From contig NZ_PZJP01000001.1 in assembly GCF_003206645.1 (NCBI RefSeq), positions 69,904 to 117,828 on the forward strand: DNA of 47,925 bases, written 5' to 3'. This DNA is from Salinicola aestuarinus (lineage in GTDB: Bacteria; Pseudomonadota; Gammaproteobacteria; Pseudomonadales; Halomonadaceae). Each line of letters starts with the position of its first letter. Position 1 is the first letter of the stretch. Below, piece by piece: positions 10,229-22,623 of the stretch. Below the pieces are notes generated by a model. That model did not search any database. It was not told where the DNA came from and saw nothing but the letters and a program-made list of their open reading frames with translations. The position numbers and the translations under genes are program-made.

Positions 10229-10783
10229 TCACGGCACCGGTTTCAGCATCGGCCATCGCTGGCGCCAGCCTTTTCGAGCGACGCGCTCGTGGAATACGGC
10301 GGGGTTGGCGTGTCGCGGGTTATGGCTCAGCTGCCCCGCCATCAGTGACACCAGGCCGAGTGGCGCGCTGAGGAGAAGTTCACCGTTGGCTTCCAGACGC
10401 ACGGCCACGGCCGTCTCGCACTCGACCCAGAAGTGCATCGCGTGGGTCGCCGACTCATAGGGGGCATGACCCTGCCGGTGGTGCATCCTTGCCTGATTCT
10501 TTACCGACCAGGGCAGCGCCGAGCGGCGATGAAGTCGCTCGCCCAGCGCGTCGTCGCGTTCAGGGCGGGTATCGTCAGCGTCGAAATAGATCAGATCGAT
10601 GTCGTTTAGCGGCGTCGACATCCCCCCGTGGAGGTGATCCCAGACCGCGTTGCGCACGAACCCCGCTGCAAGCCACCAGTCCGGCAGCGCCAGCGCTCGC
10701 GCTTCGGCAAGACGTGCCATGCGCCAGGCATCGTTGCGCAGGATCCGACGAAGGTCGGCGGCGAGGTCGTCGCGTTCAGTCAT
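10229..10783 (-). CDS. Nucleotidyltransferase family protein (DUF925/NTP_transf_6-like)
   Basis: A 184-residue protein with nucleotidyltransferase-like motifs: GFVRN at 41-45 and the acidic NDIDLIYFD at 60-68, where D61 and D63 are the probable metal ligands. The C-terminal half contains a conserved-looking segment YESATHAMHFW followed by AVAVRLEANGELLLSAPLGL. This fits the small uncharacterised DUF925 family, whose substrate is not known. ATG 10783 has AGGAG 6 nt upstream. The gene is divergent from typA. The frame remains open to 11029 on a GTG, but that extension runs through the typA promoter region and lacks family sequence. Confidence 0.82.
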   Translation of the reverse strand: MTERDDLAADLRRILRNDAWRMARLAEARALALPDWWLAAGFVRNAVWDHLHGGMSTPLNDIDLIYFDADDTRPERDDALGERLHRRSALPWSVKNQARMHHRQGHAPYESATHAMHFWVECETAVAVRLEANGELLLSAPLGLVSLMAGQLSHNPRHANPAVFHERVARKGWRQRWPMLKPVP

Positions 10784-11049
10784 GCAGACTCCTGAAGGGG
10801 CAGCGGCTTGTCGTGACCCCGCCGGTGGCGCGGGCCAGCCGCGTGGTGACGCGAACTGACGTGAAATGGCCAGCAACCGGATAAACGGTGCTTCGAACGC
10901 ACCGCACTCGACGAAAGTAGCCAGTCTCGCACCCTTGCCTGTACAATGCGCGCCCGACCCTCCTACCCGTGCCCAGGGTATGCGTCGATTCAGGCAAGAA
11001 GACGATCGACAGCCCTCGTGGGCGCACACATTTATATGGACAACGCCCC

Positions 11050-12900
<1,851 letters not shown>

Positions 12901-12933
12901 GTCTTCCCCCTTCCCTGCCGCTTAGTGAGATTC

Positions 12934-12959
12934 AACGGCCCGCCATTTGGCGGGCCGTT
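12934..12959 (+). terminator. Hairpin terminator after typA
   Basis: Perfect 11-bp stem AACGGCCCGCC/GGCGGGCCGTT with loop ATTT, 33 nt after the typA stop. What follows is only moderately T-rich (GTCGTTT). Confidence 0.75.
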
Positions 12960-13238
12960 GTCGTTTCCGAGGGGTGTTTCCGGGATCGCCCGGCGCATGA
13001 CGACCCGCGTCTCTCCCAGCGATATCGATGCCCGGGTCAACGGCCAGCGCTTTGACACGGATTGCACCGCAGCACCCAGTGAGACGGCGGAAGGGGCTGA
13101 TTCCGGAGACGAAAACGGATTAAGATGAGGTCGAAGAGGGCCGTCGGTGGGGTCGACGCCCGCGTCATCGCGGCTTGCGTACGGCCAGACTGCGATCACA
13201 GCCGGCGCGCAGCACCGTACCCGAGCGCCACGCCGGCC

Positions 13239-13310
13239 CTGACGACTAGCCAAGTCCTAACAACTACCCAAGCCCTAACAACTAGCCAAGCCCTAACAAC
13301 GAACAACGAC
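13239..13310. repeat. 18-bp tandem repeat upstream of livG
   Basis: About 3.5 copies of the 18-bp unit CTAACAACTAGCCAAGCC: 13239-13256 (4 changes), 13257-13274 (1 change), 13275-13292 (exact) and a partial copy from 13293. It sits 15 bp upstream of livG. Units contain GCCCTAAC across their junctions, the same core as the repeat at 5381-5452. In one frame it reads as ALTTSQ repeats, but I see no gene there. Confidence 0.85.
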
Positions 13311-13324
13311 ACAGGGAAAAGCCG

Positions 13325-14113
13325 ATGACACCCATCATCGACGTCCGCCACGTACGCAAGGCGTTCGGTGGCCTCACGGTTATCGACGACTGCTCGATTC
13401 AGGTCGAAAAAGGCTCGATTACCGGCATGATCGGCCCCAACGGTGCGGGCAAGTCGACACTCTTCAACATCATCGCCGGCAGTCTCTCCCCCGACAGCGG
13501 TGAGGTCCTGCTCAACGGCGAGGCAATCACTCACCTCTCCGCCAACCGCCGCTTCCACAAGGGCCTGCTGCGCACGTTTCAGATCGCTCATGAATTCAGC
13601 CATCTGAGCGCGCTGGAGAATCTCATGATGGTGCCGCCGGGTCAGGAGGGAGAAAACCTCTTCAGCACCTGGTTCAAGCCCGGCGAGGTCAAACGTCAAG
13701 AGACCGAGACGCGTCGGCGCGCGCTGGAAGTGCTCGACTTCGTGGGACTCTCCCACGTGCGTAACGAACTTGCCGGCAATCTCTCCGGCGGGCAGAAGAA
13801 GCTGCTCGAACTCGGCCGCACCATGATGACCGATGCCCGGGTCGTCCTGCTCGACGAGATCGCCGCCGGCGTCAACCGCACCCTGCTGGGCGACCTGATC
13901 AGCAATATCGAACGACTCAACCGAGAGCTCGGCTACACCTTCCTGGTGATCGAACACGACATGGAGATGATCGCCCGACTCTGCGATCCGGTCATCGTGC
14001 TCGCCCAGGGGCAGGTCATGAGGCAGGGATCGATCGAGGACATTCAGAACGACCCGGCGGTGATCGAGGCCTACTTCGGCGCCGACCCCGAGTCGGAGGC
14101 GGCCTCCGCCTAG
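13325..14113 (+). CDS. livG: Branched-chain amino acid-type ABC transporter ATPase LivG
   Basis: Cytoplasmic ATPase subunit of a HAAT-family importer; 262 residues. Walker A GPNGAGKST (38-46), signature NLSGGQKKLLELGR, Walker B VVLLDEIAAGVN and the H-loop VIEHDMEM. The long insert after the Q-loop and the C-terminal IEAYFG are typical of LivG/BraF. ATG 13325 follows AGGGA. It is first in the livGFHM operon. The substrate could be leucine, isoleucine and valine, but HAAT systems also carry urea or other amino acids. The closely spaced UrtDE type is less likely because no urt or ure genes are present. Confidence 0.94.
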   Translation: MTPIIDVRHVRKAFGGLTVIDDCSIQVEKGSITGMIGPNGAGKSTLFNIIAGSLSPDSGEVLLNGEAITHLSANRRFHKGLLRTFQIAHEFSHLSALENLMMVPPGQEGENLFSTWFKPGEVKRQETETRRRALEVLDFVGLSHVRNELAGNLSGGQKKLLELGRTMMTDARVVLLDEIAAGVNRTLLGDLISNIERLNRELGYTFLVIEHDMEMIARLCDPVIVLAQGQVMRQGSIEDIQNDPAVIEAYFGADPESEAASA

Positions 14114-14197
14114 CCAGACGCCAACGCCAGGCCCTACCCGACCGCCAGGCGGTCCGCTCATCAGCCAACAAGACAACAACGCAGACACGAGCCAACC

Positions 14198-14902
14198 ATG
14201 CCTCTACTCGAAGCGATCGACGTTCACGGCGGCTACGGCGGCATGAACATCCTCAACGGCGTCGACATGACGATCGAGGCCGACGAGATCGGGGTGATCG
14301 TCGGCCCCAATGGCGCCGGCAAGTCCACCATGCTCAAGGCAATCTTCGGCCTGCTCACCATCACCGGTGGCGAGATTCGGCTCAGAGGCGAGCCGATCAC
14401 CAACCTCTCTCCGCACAAGCTGGTCGAGCGCGGCATGGGATTCGTGCCGCAGGAGAAGAACATCTTCCCGAGTCTCTCCGTGGAGGAGAACCTGGAGATG
14501 GGCGCCTTTCTCAAGCCCGCCACCGCCTCTCGCCTCAAGCAGCAGATCTACGAGTTCTTTCCCCCGCTGAAGGAGAAACGCCGCCAGCCTGCCGGCGAGC
14601 TCTCCGGCGGCCAGCGCCAGATGGTCGCGATGGGCCGGGCGCTGATGAACGAGCCCAGCGTGCTGCTGCTGGACGAACCCACCGCCGGTCTCTCGCCGCG
14701 CTACATGAACGAAATCTTCGAGCGGGTGAAAACGATCACTGAGGCCGGCGTCGGCGTGCTGATGGTCGAGCAGAACGCCAAGCAGGCGCTGCGCATTGCC
14801 GACAAGGGCTTCGTGCTCGCCGCCGGCCAGAACCGCTTCACCGATACCGGTCAGGCGCTGCTCGACGATCCCGAGGTCGCCAGGAGCTTTCTGGGCGGCT
14901 GA
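14198..14902 (+). CDS. livF: Branched-chain amino acid-type ABC transporter ATPase LivF
   Basis: Second ATPase of the importer; 234 residues. Walker A GPNGAGKST near 36-44, Q-loop GFVPQEKNIFPSLSVEENLEMG (typical of LivF), signature ELSGGQRQMVAMGR, Walker B VLLLDEPTAGLSP and H-loop VEQNAKQAL. It follows livG after 84 nt and precedes livH by 90 nt. Both gaps are low in complexity and rich in CAAC/GACAACGA words. The ribosome site is weak, so translation may rely on the upstream reading. Confidence 0.94.
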   Translation: MPLLEAIDVHGGYGGMNILNGVDMTIEADEIGVIVGPNGAGKSTMLKAIFGLLTITGGEIRLRGEPITNLSPHKLVERGMGFVPQEKNIFPSLSVEENLEMGAFLKPATASRLKQQIYEFFPPLKEKRRQPAGELSGGQRQMVAMGRALMNEPSVLLLDEPTAGLSPRYMNEIFERVKTITEAGVGVLMVEQNAKQALRIADKGFVLAAGQNRFTDTGQALLDDPEVARSFLGG

Positions 14903-14992
14903 GCCCGGGCCAAGGCCCAAGCCGACGATTCCAACGACAACGACGCTTGCAACGACAGCGATGACGCCAATGACAACGATCGAGACTTCGCC

Positions 14993-15991
14993 GTGAATGA
15001 GCTGATTTATTTCTTCAACTATGTGGTCGTAGCGGGCAGCGTCACCGGCAGCATCTACGCCATGGGCGCAATCGGGGTGACGCTGATCTACAGCATTCTG
15101 CGTTTCGCCCACTTTGCCCACGCCGACATGATGACCCTTGGCGCCTTTCTGGTGCTGTTGCTGACGCTGCTGTTTCCCCATGCCGGCGAACCGCTCGGCC
15201 TCCCGACGGCGGTCGTCATGCTGCCGATCGCCATGGTGCTGACCTCGCTGGCCGCGGTGGGCATCGACCGCGTCTTCTATCAGCCGCTGCGCAACCATGG
15301 CGTCAAGCCGATCGTCCTGGTGATCGCCTCGCTCGGCGTCACCCTGATGCTGCAGGGGCTGATCCGGCTCTTCTCCGGCACCGGCGCCCAGAGTCTCTAC
15401 GTCGATGCGCGCAAGGAGATCTTCCGCCTCGAGGTGCCCGGCGTCACGCGGCCGATCATCCTCACCGAGCCGCAGATCATCCTGTTCGTGGTGACGATCG
15501 CCAGCGTCATCGCGCTGCATCTGTTTCTGACCCGCTCGCGGCTAGGCAAGGCGATGCGGGCGATGTCGGACAACCCGGATCTCGCCCGCGCTTCCGGCAT
15601 CAATACCCGACTCATCGTCACCCTGACCTGGGTGATCGCCGGATCGCTGGCGACGCTCGCCGGCACGCTGCTGTCACTGGACGTTGCCTTCAAGCCGGAT
15701 CTGAGCTTCTTCCTGCTGCTGCCGATCTTCGCCGCGGCCATCGTCGGCGGCGTCGGCCACCCCTTCGGCGCCGTCGCCGGCGGCTTTCTGGTGGGCTTTG
15801 CCGAAACGCTCGCCGTCTTCAACTGGTCGGTCCTCCTGCGCCCGCTGCGCGACAGCCTGCCGAGCTGGATCGAGCTACCCAACAACCTCGCGCTGGTCGG
15901 CACCGAGTACAAGATCGTGGTGCCGTTCTTCATCCTGATCGCGGTTTTGATCTGGCGTCCGACCGGTCTGTTCAAAGGGAAGGTGATCTGA
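14993..15991 (+). CDS. livH: Branched-chain amino acid-type ABC transporter permease LivH
   Basis: Inner-membrane permease with about eight hydrophobic segments across 332 residues. The N-terminus (YVVVAGSVTGSIYAMGAIGVTLIYSILRF by pieces) and the segment RAMSDNPDLARASGIN match the LivH family, including the cytoplasmic coupling loop. It starts at GTG 14993 (MNELIYFFNY); I see no ATG that preserves the first membrane segment. The stop codon overlaps the livM ATG by one base (TGATG), so the two permeases are translationally coupled. Confidence 0.94.
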   Translation: MNELIYFFNYVVVAGSVTGSIYAMGAIGVTLIYSILRFAHFAHADMMTLGAFLVLLLTLLFPHAGEPLGLPTAVVMLPIAMVLTSLAAVGIDRVFYQPLRNHGVKPIVLVIASLGVTLMLQGLIRLFSGTGAQSLYVDARKEIFRLEVPGVTRPIILTEPQIILFVVTIASVIALHLFLTRSRLGKAMRAMSDNPDLARASGINTRLIVTLTWVIAGSLATLAGTLLSLDVAFKPDLSFFLLLPIFAAAIVGGVGHPFGAVAGGFLVGFAETLAVFNWSVLLRPLRDSLPSWIELPNNLALVGTEYKIVVPFFILIAVLIWRPTGLFKGKVI

Positions 15992-17283
15992 TGACGACTC
16001 CCCAGCATTCATCCTCCCGCCCCACCGTGCCCACCCGCGAGCTGGTTCTGTTCGGGGGCCTGATCGTCGTCGTGCTCGGCGTGTTCTTCGCCATGGGCGG
16101 CGCCTACGCCACGCGCATGCTGGTCGAGGCCGCCTGCTACGCGATCCTGGCTCTCGGCCTGACCATCCAGTGGGGCTACGCCGGCCAGTTCAACGCCGGC
16201 ATCATGGGCTTCGTCGCCCTGGGCGGCTTCTCCGCTACCTTCTTCAGCATCCCGGTCAATCATGACTTCTGGTCAAGCGACCTGCCCGGACGTCTCGGCG
16301 GCGTGCTGCTTGCCATCGTCGCGGCGATCGCGCTGGTCGTTGCCGTCAGCCGGATCGACCGGCTCGGCGTCCCCAAGCTGGCGCGGACCCTTATCACGAT
16401 TCTCGTCGGGCTGATCGCCTACCTGGTGGTCATCAGCTGGCTGCGGGAGGTCACCGGCGACATCGAATCCCAGGTCGACTTCATCGGCGGGCTGGGGCTG
16501 CCGGTGTGGGTCGGCTGGATCGTCGGCGGCCTGCTCGCCGGCGGCGTGGGCTATCTGATCGGGCACATCTGCCTCGGGCTGCGGGCGGACTATCTGGTCA
16601 TCGCCACGCTGGGTATCGCCGAGATCATCAAGGCGTTTCTCAAGAACTCCGACTGGCTGACCCGCGGTACCGCCACCATCTCGCCGCTGCCGTGGCCGGT
16701 GCCCTCGCCGGGCGAGGTCGGCTTCATCACCGCCCGGGCGCTCTATCTGTCGGTGACGGTGGTGATGATCGCGGTGATCTTCTTTCTGCTCCACCGTGCC
16801 TATCACGCGCCCTGGGGCCGAATGATCCGCGCCATCCGCGACAACGAAGTCTCGGCGGCGGCGATGGGCAAGTCGATCAACCGCCGGCGTCAGGAAATCT
16901 TCGTCTTCGGCTGCGTGCTCATGGGCATCGGCGGGGCCGCGCTGACCAGCTTCACCGGCATCTTCGACGCTCAGGGCTATCTGCCGCTCAATCACACCTT
17001 CCTGGTGCTGGTGATGGTGATTCTCGGCGGGCCCGGCAATAATCTCGGCACGCTTTTCGGCGCCGTGCTGGTCTACGTGATCTGGATCATGTCCGGACCG
17101 ATGGCGCTGGCACTGGCGCACTTCGTCGCCGAGCTCGGCGGGATGTGGTTCGACTGGCAACCAGGCAATATGGATAGCCAGGCGCTGCAGGCGCGGGTGT
17201 TCGTTATCGGGCTGCTGATCCTGATGGTGCTGCGCTTCGCCCCGCGTGGACTGATTCCAGAGAAAGTGGCGCACCACGACTGA
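15991..17283 (+). CDS. livM: Branched-chain amino acid-type ABC transporter permease LivM
   Basis: Inner-membrane permease of 430 residues, longer than the ~300 of short LivM forms, with a hydrophobic insert around 100-200 that adds segments (IALVVAVSRIDRLGVPKLARTL and the following TM). Family hallmarks: YAILALGLTIQWGYAGQFNAGIMGFVALGG at the front, GRMIRAIRDNEVSAAAMGKSI as the ATPase coupling loop, and VILGGPGNNLGTLFGAVLV near the end. ATG 15991 overlaps the livH stop. It is the last gene of the plus-strand operon; the shared terminator at 17323 follows. Confidence 0.93.
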   Translation: MTTPQHSSSRPTVPTRELVLFGGLIVVVLGVFFAMGGAYATRMLVEAACYAILALGLTIQWGYAGQFNAGIMGFVALGGFSATFFSIPVNHDFWSSDLPGRLGGVLLAIVAAIALVVAVSRIDRLGVPKLARTLITILVGLIAYLVVISWLREVTGDIESQVDFIGGLGLPVWVGWIVGGLLAGGVGYLIGHICLGLRADYLVIATLGIAEIIKAFLKNSDWLTRGTATISPLPWPVPSPGEVGFITARALYLSVTVVMIAVIFFLLHRAYHAPWGRMIRAIRDNEVSAAAMGKSINRRRQEIFVFGCVLMGIGGAALTSFTGIFDAQGYLPLNHTFLVLVMVILGGPGNNLGTLFGAVLVYVIWIMSGPMALALAHFVAELGGMWFDWQPGNMDSQALQARVFVIGLLILMVLRFAPRGLIPEKVAHHD

Positions 17284-17322
17284 GGTTCGAAACGGCGACG
17301 CGCCGACGCAACCGCAACGAAA

Positions 17323-17348
17323 AAACCCCGGGCCAATGCCCGGGGTTT
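17323..17348. terminator. Bidirectional terminator between livM and livK
   Basis: Perfect stem CCCCGGGC/GCCCGGGG with loop CAAT, flanked by an A tract on the left and TTTCTT on the right. It can serve livM (plus) and the converging binding-protein gene (minus). Confidence 0.9.
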
Positions 17349-17412
17349 CTTGTAGCGGCGCCGCGACCGGCAGCGAGTGATCACGCCTCTACCGGCCCTT
17401 GGGTGACGCTAT

Positions 17413-18615
17413 TCAGTCACCAATTGGTCCCTTGGTGACGAACTGGCCGTCCTCGACTGCCATCTCGACCACGATGCCCGGTACGTCGCCGTTGTCGTCG
17501 AACTCATGGTCGCCGGCGGCGCCCTGATAATCGACCTCGGTGCCTTCGCCGATCAGGCGCTTCGCCTTCTCCCACTCCCCGGGAAGGATCGTCTCGCCCG
17601 GCGCGGTGGCCACGTCGCGCAGCGCCTGGGAGAGCCCTTCGCGGTCGGCACTGCCGTTCTTCTCGATCGCCATCGCCAGCAGGAAGGCGGCGTCATAGGA
17701 CTGCGCCGCGAACACCGCGCTGGGATCGATCCCGGCTTCCTCGGCGAGCTCGGTGAAGGTGTCGGTACCCGGCGAATCCGGCGACCCCGGGCGCGTCGCG
17801 ATCATCCCCTCGAGTACATCCGAACCCACGGCCTCGACCAGCGAGTTGCCGACCATGCCGTCGGCCCCGGCGAACTGTGAGAAGGCACCGCTTTCATAGG
17901 CCTGGCGCAGAATCGTTTGACCGGAGGTGTCGGCATAAGCCAGCACGACCAGTGTCTGCGACCCACTGGCAGAGAGCTGACCGATCTCCGAGCGATAGTC
18001 GGCGCGATTGTCCTCATGCGCCAGGTTCGCCGAGATCGAGCCGCCTTCGGCTTCGTAGGTCTCGGTGAAAGCGCTGTCGAGCCCCTGACCATAGTCGTTG
18101 TTGACGTAGGTGACCGCGAGGTCCTCGATCCCCTTGGAGAGCAGCAGCTTGGCGAGCTGCTCGCCCTGGAAGGCATCCGATGGCACGGTGCGGAAGACCA
18201 GATCGTCGTCATCGAGATCCGTCACCGCCGGCGCGGTGGAGGCCGGCGAAACCATTACCACACCGCCCGGAATCGCCGCGTTGTTGGCCGCAGCGATGGT
18301 CGCACCGGTGCAGAGCGCGCCAACGATCGCCGTCACCTGCTCGCTGTTGACCAGCCGGTCGGCCGCGTTGGAGGCTGCCGCCGCGTCCGAACAGGTGGTA
18401 TCGCCCGACGGCATCGCCATCGTCTCGCCGTCGAGCAGCCCGCCCTGGGCGTTGACCTCCTCGACCGCCAGCTTGGCGCCGTCGAAGATCGGCGGCGTGA
18501 GACTTTCGATGCCGCCAGTGAATCCGCCGAGAAAACCGACCTTCACATCCGCCTGCGCTGCGACACCGCAGACTGAGCCGGCCGCGATGGCCAGCGCCAG
18601 AACCGTCTTTTTCAT
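17413..18615 (-). CDS. livK: Branched-chain amino acid-type ABC transporter periplasmic binding protein
   Basis: Periplasmic binding protein (Peripla_BP_6 type) of about 400 residues. Signal peptide MKKTVLALAIAAGSVCGVAAQA, then mature DVKVGFLGGFTGGIESLTPP, followed by the two lobes with the family motif VTYVNNDYGQGLDSAFTETYEA. It lies directly downstream of, and convergent with, livGFHM and is the obvious partner. The separate promoter would let the binding protein be made in excess. ATG 18615 begins the signal peptide; an in-frame GTG at 18627 with AAAGAGA upstream is an alternative start. The ligand is not determined by sequence. Confidence 0.93.
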   Translation of the reverse strand: MKKTVLALAIAAGSVCGVAAQADVKVGFLGGFTGGIESLTPPIFDGAKLAVEEVNAQGGLLDGETMAMPSGDTTCSDAAAASNAADRLVNSEQVTAIVGALCTGATIAAANNAAIPGGVVMVSPASTAPAVTDLDDDDLVFRTVPSDAFQGEQLAKLLLSKGIEDLAVTYVNNDYGQGLDSAFTETYEAEGGSISANLAHEDNRADYRSEIGQLSASGSQTLVVLAYADTSGQTILRQAYESGAFSQFAGADGMVGNSLVEAVGSDVLEGMIATRPGSPDSPGTDTFTELAEEAGIDPSAVFAAQSYDAAFLLAMAIEKNGSADREGLSQALRDVATAPGETILPGEWEKAKRLIGEGTEVDYQGAAGDHEFDDNGDVPGIVVEMAVEDGQFVTKGPIGD

Positions 18616-18857
18616 GGTGAGCGTCACTCTCTTTGTTGTGGTTCGAGGTTAAGTGTTGCTGGGTGATAATCTTGAAAGATGCATCGGATTGTTATGGATC
18701 GACACGTCGCATAGCGACGCTTTCACTCTGCTGTGCCCCCCTGAAAAAGACAAGCCTTCGTCGCCTCACCACTCCGCGATCCGGCGCATCGCGTTCGGCA
18801 ACAACGCCCAATCCGCGCTACCCTTTCGTCGTCAATCACGTCGACAAGGAGAGAGCC

Positions 18858-19157
18858 ATGCACAAGCACGTCGAATGGGATGCCCCCGGCGGCGAGAGCG
18901 TCGATAGCCACTATGCCAAGGATCCCCAGCACCGAGTCGAACCGCACCCCGGCATGATTCTCACCGCGCACTACAAGGGCGCGACGGCCCGGATCAAGGT
19001 CGAGGCGTACAAGGATGGCGTCAGCATCGGCGAGATCGCCGCGCTGATCGATGACGGCGGCACCCGCCACGACAGCCATGCCGGGCTCGAGATCGGCGAC
19101 ATGGTCCGCCTGCCCGACGACAAGCGCGCCTTCCAGGCCCCGGGCAACGACGACTGA
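18858..19157 (+). CDS. Small hypothetical protein (99 aa)
   Basis: I do not recognise the family. The 99-residue soluble, acidic protein begins MHKHVEWDAPGGESVDSHYA. Its core GMILTAHYKGATARIKVEAYKDGVSIGEIAALI suggests small beta strands, followed by GLEIGDMVRLPDDKRAF, which reads like a small beta-barrel or KOW-type turn. The His-rich start is notable. ATG 18858 is well supported by AAGGAGA 7 nt upstream. It is divergent from livK, with about 240 nt between the starts, and no plus-strand terminator is obvious after it. Confidence 0.72.
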   Translation: MHKHVEWDAPGGESVDSHYAKDPQHRVEPHPGMILTAHYKGATARIKVEAYKDGVSIGEIAALIDDGGTRHDSHAGLEIGDMVRLPDDKRAFQAPGNDD

Positions 19158-19199
19158 CCGGTCGTCGACAACGCGCTACCGTCAACGTCCCGCCAAACG

Positions 19200-19229
19200 A
19201 AAAAACCCCGGACCTCGAGAGGACCGGGG
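19200..19229 (-). terminator. Intrinsic terminator of the minus-strand secreted protein gene
   Basis: Stem CCCCGG/CCGGGG with an A-A mismatch and a further CCTC/GAGG pairing. On the minus strand it is followed by six T. It lies about 96 nt after the stop of the gene at 19325. Confidence 0.8.
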
Positions 19230-19324
19230 AAGCTGGAGGTACCGGGAAATATCGGGTACCGCTCAAGACGTTTTGCTGACTGACACCTCTCGCGCCATCA
19301 AGCGCGAGCGTGTCCCTGCGTCGA

Positions 19325-19696
19325 TCAGTCGATGCTGGCGACGGACAATTCGACGTTGCCTTGCGGGGCACTGCCACCGTTGACGTTCTCGAGCGCCTGG
19401 CCTGCAGCAACGCTATGGCCCTGGCTGACGCGTTCCGCGTTACCGCCGGTGAGGTGCGTGCCGCGCTGAGTCTGCTCGGCCACCTGCGCCAGCGAGCGAT
19501 CGGCCTCCGCGCTATGGCCGCCGCTGACGGTATCGAGTCGGTACTGTGTGGGTAACGCCTGATAGTCGGCAGTGGCCTGCGTGTTCAACGGTTCACTGAG
19601 CGCGTCGAAGGCTTTTTCGGTCATCACACTGTTGGCCTGGGCGGCAGCGGGAACTGCGAGGGCAAGCGCGAGTGCGGCGAGGATGCGATTTTTCAT
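19325..19696 (-). CDS. Small secreted hypothetical protein (123 aa)
   Basis: Not recognised. A clear signal peptide (MKNRILAALALALAVPAAAQA) precedes a hydrophilic mature region of about 100 residues without cysteine. It is rich in Gln, Ala, Gly and Ser, with SGGHSAEADRSLAQVAEQTQ and TGGNAERVSQGHSVAAGQALENV forming two loosely similar segments (GGxxAExxxS...). It is probably periplasmic or exported. ATG 19696 has GGAG 7 nt upstream. It is divergent from katG, with 472 nt between starts. The open frame continues upstream to 19792 without a signal sequence. Confidence 0.75.
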   Translation of the reverse strand: MKNRILAALALALAVPAAAQANSVMTEKAFDALSEPLNTQATADYQALPTQYRLDTVSGGHSAEADRSLAQVAEQTQRGTHLTGGNAERVSQGHSVAAGQALENVNGGSAPQGNVELSVASID

Positions 19697-19884
19697 AATG
19701 AATCTCCAAAAGCTGTCGTTGGCGTGGCTGGTGCTGCCCAACCGATGACGCCATTTTGGAGCAAACATTATTAGGGTGTTAACGAACCACACCGAAGGCG
19801 ACTATCGATACCGTTGATAGGTGGCCGTCTACGCCATCGGGATGTCGATACTCAGGAATTCCTCGCCATCATGGTGTTAGTCAG

Positions 19885-19936
19885 ACCACCCTCTCGCACC
19901 ACCCTGTCGCACTACCCTCTCGCATCGCCCTTTCTC
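19885..19936. repeat. 13-bp tandem repeat upstream of katG
   Basis: Four adjacent copies of ACCACCCTCTCGC (19885-19897, 19898-19910, 19911-19923, 19924-19936), with 0, 1, 1 and about 5 differences. It is non-coding, between the small secreted protein gene and katG. Confidence 0.8.
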
Positions 19937-20168
19937 CTCCCGCCGCTGCTGTTGCATAGCGAAAGTCGAACGCCCGCTTAGCCAGAAGTCATCGTCAAAT
20001 CCCACCGCTGATTCCCAAGTTTACTTATGCTTGGAGTTCGGCCGTGATGCCAGGACGCGGACGGCGCCGCCAGCGCCACGTGGATCCTCTGCGCCTTGTC
20101 ACGCCGCCTCGTCAGTACCCATGAGAGCTGCAATAGAAGTCGACTCAACGACGTTAAGGACGGACAGC

Positions 20169-22457
<2,289 letters not shown>

Positions 22458-22485
22458 TCGCGCCTCGCGCACCACGACGTAACCG

Positions 22486-22515
22486 AACCCGGCGCCAGTG
22501 GCGCCGGGTTTTTTT
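22486..22515 (+). terminator. Intrinsic terminator of katG
   Basis: 11-bp perfect stem AACCCGGCGCC/GGCGCCGGGTT with loop AGT, running into a tract of seven T. It starts 28 nt after the katG stop. Confidence 0.92.
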
Positions 22516-22623
22516 ATTCCAGCGATGAGCGCCGGCTGGTGTCGACTTCGTCACATGTATTTCACACCCCGCGAGTGCGGGGAACGGCACTTCACCGGTA
22601 CCGTCGAAATCGGTATCCACGCT

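Noticed and set aside
10942..10947. TACAAT as a -10 element for typA
   Set aside because: No convincing -35 element at the right distance; too weak to annotate.
13125..13328. Plus-strand 67-aa open frame with ALTTSQ repeats before livG
   Set aside because: The repeats are explained by the 18-bp DNA repeat; there is no ribosome site and no family match.
20015..20034. CCAAG-N10-CTTGG inverted repeat as an OxyR or other operator for katG
   Set aside because: It does not fit the OxyR pattern and the arms are only 5 bp; chance is a fair explanation.
22555..22620. CRISPR array near the LysR gene
   Set aside because: Only one repeat-like element is present and no spacer-repeat periodicity or cas gene is seen, so it is reported only as a weak finding.
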